Below the pieces are notes generated by a model. The model was not told the DNA's origin and did no database searches. It was given only the letters and a program-made list of their open reading frames with translations. From Bacteroidaceae bacterium (GTDB taxonomy: Bacteria; Bacteroidota; Bacteroidia; Bacteroidales; Bacteroidaceae), in assembly GCA_030843315.1 (NCBI GenBank), contig JAUUPT010000122.1:1-7605 (forward strand): 7,605 nucleotides of DNA, written 5' to 3'. Positions 6,544 to 7,605 of the stretch are shown here, one piece after another. The position numbers were made by a program, and so were the translations under genes. Positions within the stretch are counted from its first letter, which is position 1. Each line of letters opens with the position of its first letter.

Positions 6544-7605
6544 TTAGAATACAAAACCGAAGCCTGCATACCAACCCAGTTTCTTGGTCTGATTGGACCA
6601 ATTCAGTTGTATTTCCAGCGGCCCCAGGAAGCTGTTGTACATATAGCCGATGCCTGTACCTACTAAATCATAGGACTGCATTGACTCAAACAGTTGGCTC
6701 AGTTTATCGGAGCTTCGTCCGTAGTTGCCCGTCACCAGTATGTATTGGTTCTTCAGGATACGTTGCCGGAACTGCAAGCCGGCAACGATCAGTGTAGCCG
6801 AAGCCAATTCCGCACGGTTAATCCCTACAAATGGGATTTGCTGCGGCATATAGCGGCCTGCGATGCTGCCGCCAAGCAGGTTGTCTATGGCAAAAGTATA
6901 GTCGGCTCCGCCACCTGCCAATACACGCCCGTCGACAGAAGGGATAATCGTTAAGTCCCTCGTTGGGGTGAAGCAGCCGCGCCAATGGGCATAGAAGGCG
7001 GAAATCGGGTTATCGCCCTTATAGCGGAGCAGGTTGTCGGTATATAAGTTGTAAGTCACTGCCCACGACATACCCTTTGTGGGCACACTGCGCCCGTTCA
7101 GGTTGTTGAAGAGCAAACCTGCATAGTAGTTGAACAAAGACCCGTTCTTGAACTTCACCGCATCCACCGGCTCCAATGACAGCAGATCGTGGTAACGGTA
7201 GTTATCGAAGTTGATACCTGCACTTACCTGGATTTGGTTCCAGTCCTTCGCCATGCCGACGCGCACCAACTGGTGGGTAAACGTCAGGTCGAGCGTGCGT
7301 TTGCCTTCATTGTAGATGTTGATGTCTTTGTAGTCGAACTGATAGGCAATGCCCGTCTGCCATCCCCTGCTCCACTGGTAATTATAGCCGATGCGCGCCG
7401 AGGTGCGTTTGCCCAGCCGTGCCGTCAGACTGAGTTGCGAGTCTTTCTGTTTGCCCAGGTAGAAGTCCGTATTTGCCTGCAATGCCGCCAGTTCTTCGGT
7501 ATCGAAACGCAGGCCGACATTGAGTTTGTTCTCACGCGAGACCGGAGCAGCTATTTGCGGGACTACGGCTATGGCCTTGCTCTCCGCAGCATCCGGAATA
7601 GGGAC
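6544..7605 (-). CDS. Outer-membrane beta-barrel C-terminus, probably of a patatin-like phospholipase (partial)
   Basis: The frame is open from the window edge to the TAA at 6546-6544, giving 353 residues of a larger protein whose start and N-terminal domains lie beyond base 7605. The visible part alternates polar and aromatic/hydrophobic residues throughout, as in outer-membrane beta-strands (for example RIGYNYQW, QTGIAYQFDY, LFNYYAGLLF, YILVTGNYG), and it ends GWYAGFGFVF. The terminal Phe is the usual signal for barrel insertion by BamA. The segment NVGLRFDTEELAAL (29-42) followed by a long barrel, and the GPLEIQLNW-type penultimate strand, resemble the Omp85-like barrel that follows the patatin domain in Bacteroidota RssA/PlpD-type proteins. 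That naming rests on recalled similarity, since no GXSXG lipase motif is visible here. A TTG at 7482 is internal, not a start. Another Omp85-type or surface-antigen protein is the main alternative. Confidence 0.75.
   Translation of the reverse strand, partial: VPIPDAAESKAIAVVPQIAAPVSRENKLNVGLRFDTEELAALQANTDFYLGKQKDSQLSLTARLGKRTSARIGYNYQWSRGWQTGIAYQFDYKDINIYNEGKRTLDLTFTHQLVRVGMAKDWNQIQVSAGINFDNYRYHDLLSLEPVDAVKFKNGSLFNYYAGLLFNNLNGRSVPTKGMSWAVTYNLYTDNLLRYKGDNPISAFYAHWRGCFTPTRDLTIIPSVDGRVLAGGGADYTFAIDNLLGGSIAGRYMPQQIPFVGINRAELASATLIVAGLQFRQRILKNQYILVTGNYGRSSDKLSQLFESMQSYDLVGTGIGYMYNSFLGPLEIQLNWSNQTKKLGWYAGFGFVF

Noticed and set aside
5699..6601. Long minus-strand open frame (300 codons) opposite cysS
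   Set aside because: It is a shadow of cysS, Val/His/Leu-rich without family features, and it would overlap the end of the membrane-protein gene on its own strand.
6544..7482. A complete 312-residue gene starting at 7482
   Set aside because: The codon at 7482 is TTG and the frame stays open for 41 more codons to the window edge with continuous barrel-like sequence, so the gene is cut by the window rather than starting here.
1..7605. CRISPR array, insertion sequence, prophage, toxin-antitoxin or defence genes
   Set aside because: I see no regularly spaced direct repeats, transposase, integrase or terminal inverted repeats, and all space is taken by housekeeping-type genes.

Overview
The window looks like chromosomal core sequence from a Bacteroides-type member of the Bacteroidota. 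The reasons are the protein sequences (FabF, RNase III, PFK and CysRS all have a Bacteroides character), the lack of strong Shine-Dalgarno sites, and TAnnTTTG-type -7 promoter elements in the divergent intergenic regions. Species cannot be fixed from the sequence alone. Coding density is very high. I see no mobile element, CRISPR array, tRNA or rRNA, and no gap without a gene longer than about 135 bases.

Layout: (1) 1-339 (+) is the 3' end of fabF (fatty acid elongation). It is followed after 5 nt by rnc (RNase III, +), probably in the same transcript. (2) pfkA (6-phosphofructokinase, -) converges on rnc, and the two coding regions overlap by 42 nt. (3) A 129-bp divergent promoter region separates pfkA from a GH3-family (plant auxin-responsive type) acyl-adenylating enzyme (+). 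(4) GH3 converges on mnmA (tRNA 2-thiouridylase, -), with a 26-bp gap almost filled by a possible hairpin. (5) A second divergent promoter region of about 135 bp separates mnmA from cysS (cysteinyl-tRNA synthetase, +). (6) cysS converges, with a 5-nt gap, on the 3' end of an outer-membrane beta-barrel protein (-). That protein is most likely the C-terminal part of a patatin-like phospholipase, and its start lies outside the window.

From rnc onward the strand alternates at every gene, so most are probably transcribed singly, each divergent pair sharing a promoter region and each convergent pair sharing a 3' end. The functions are housekeeping: lipid synthesis, RNA processing, glycolysis, tRNA modification and charging, and outer membrane. 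mnmA and cysS share a theme of sulfur and tRNA, but nothing in the sequence shows joint control beyond the shared promoter region.

I see no convincing new multi-gene system. The points most worth a second look are the rnc/pfkA antisense overlap, an Asn in place of a metal-binding Asp in RNase III, the GH3 protein of unknown substrate, the cysteine pattern of MnmA, and the start choice of mnmA, where the longest reading frame would add a false signal peptide.
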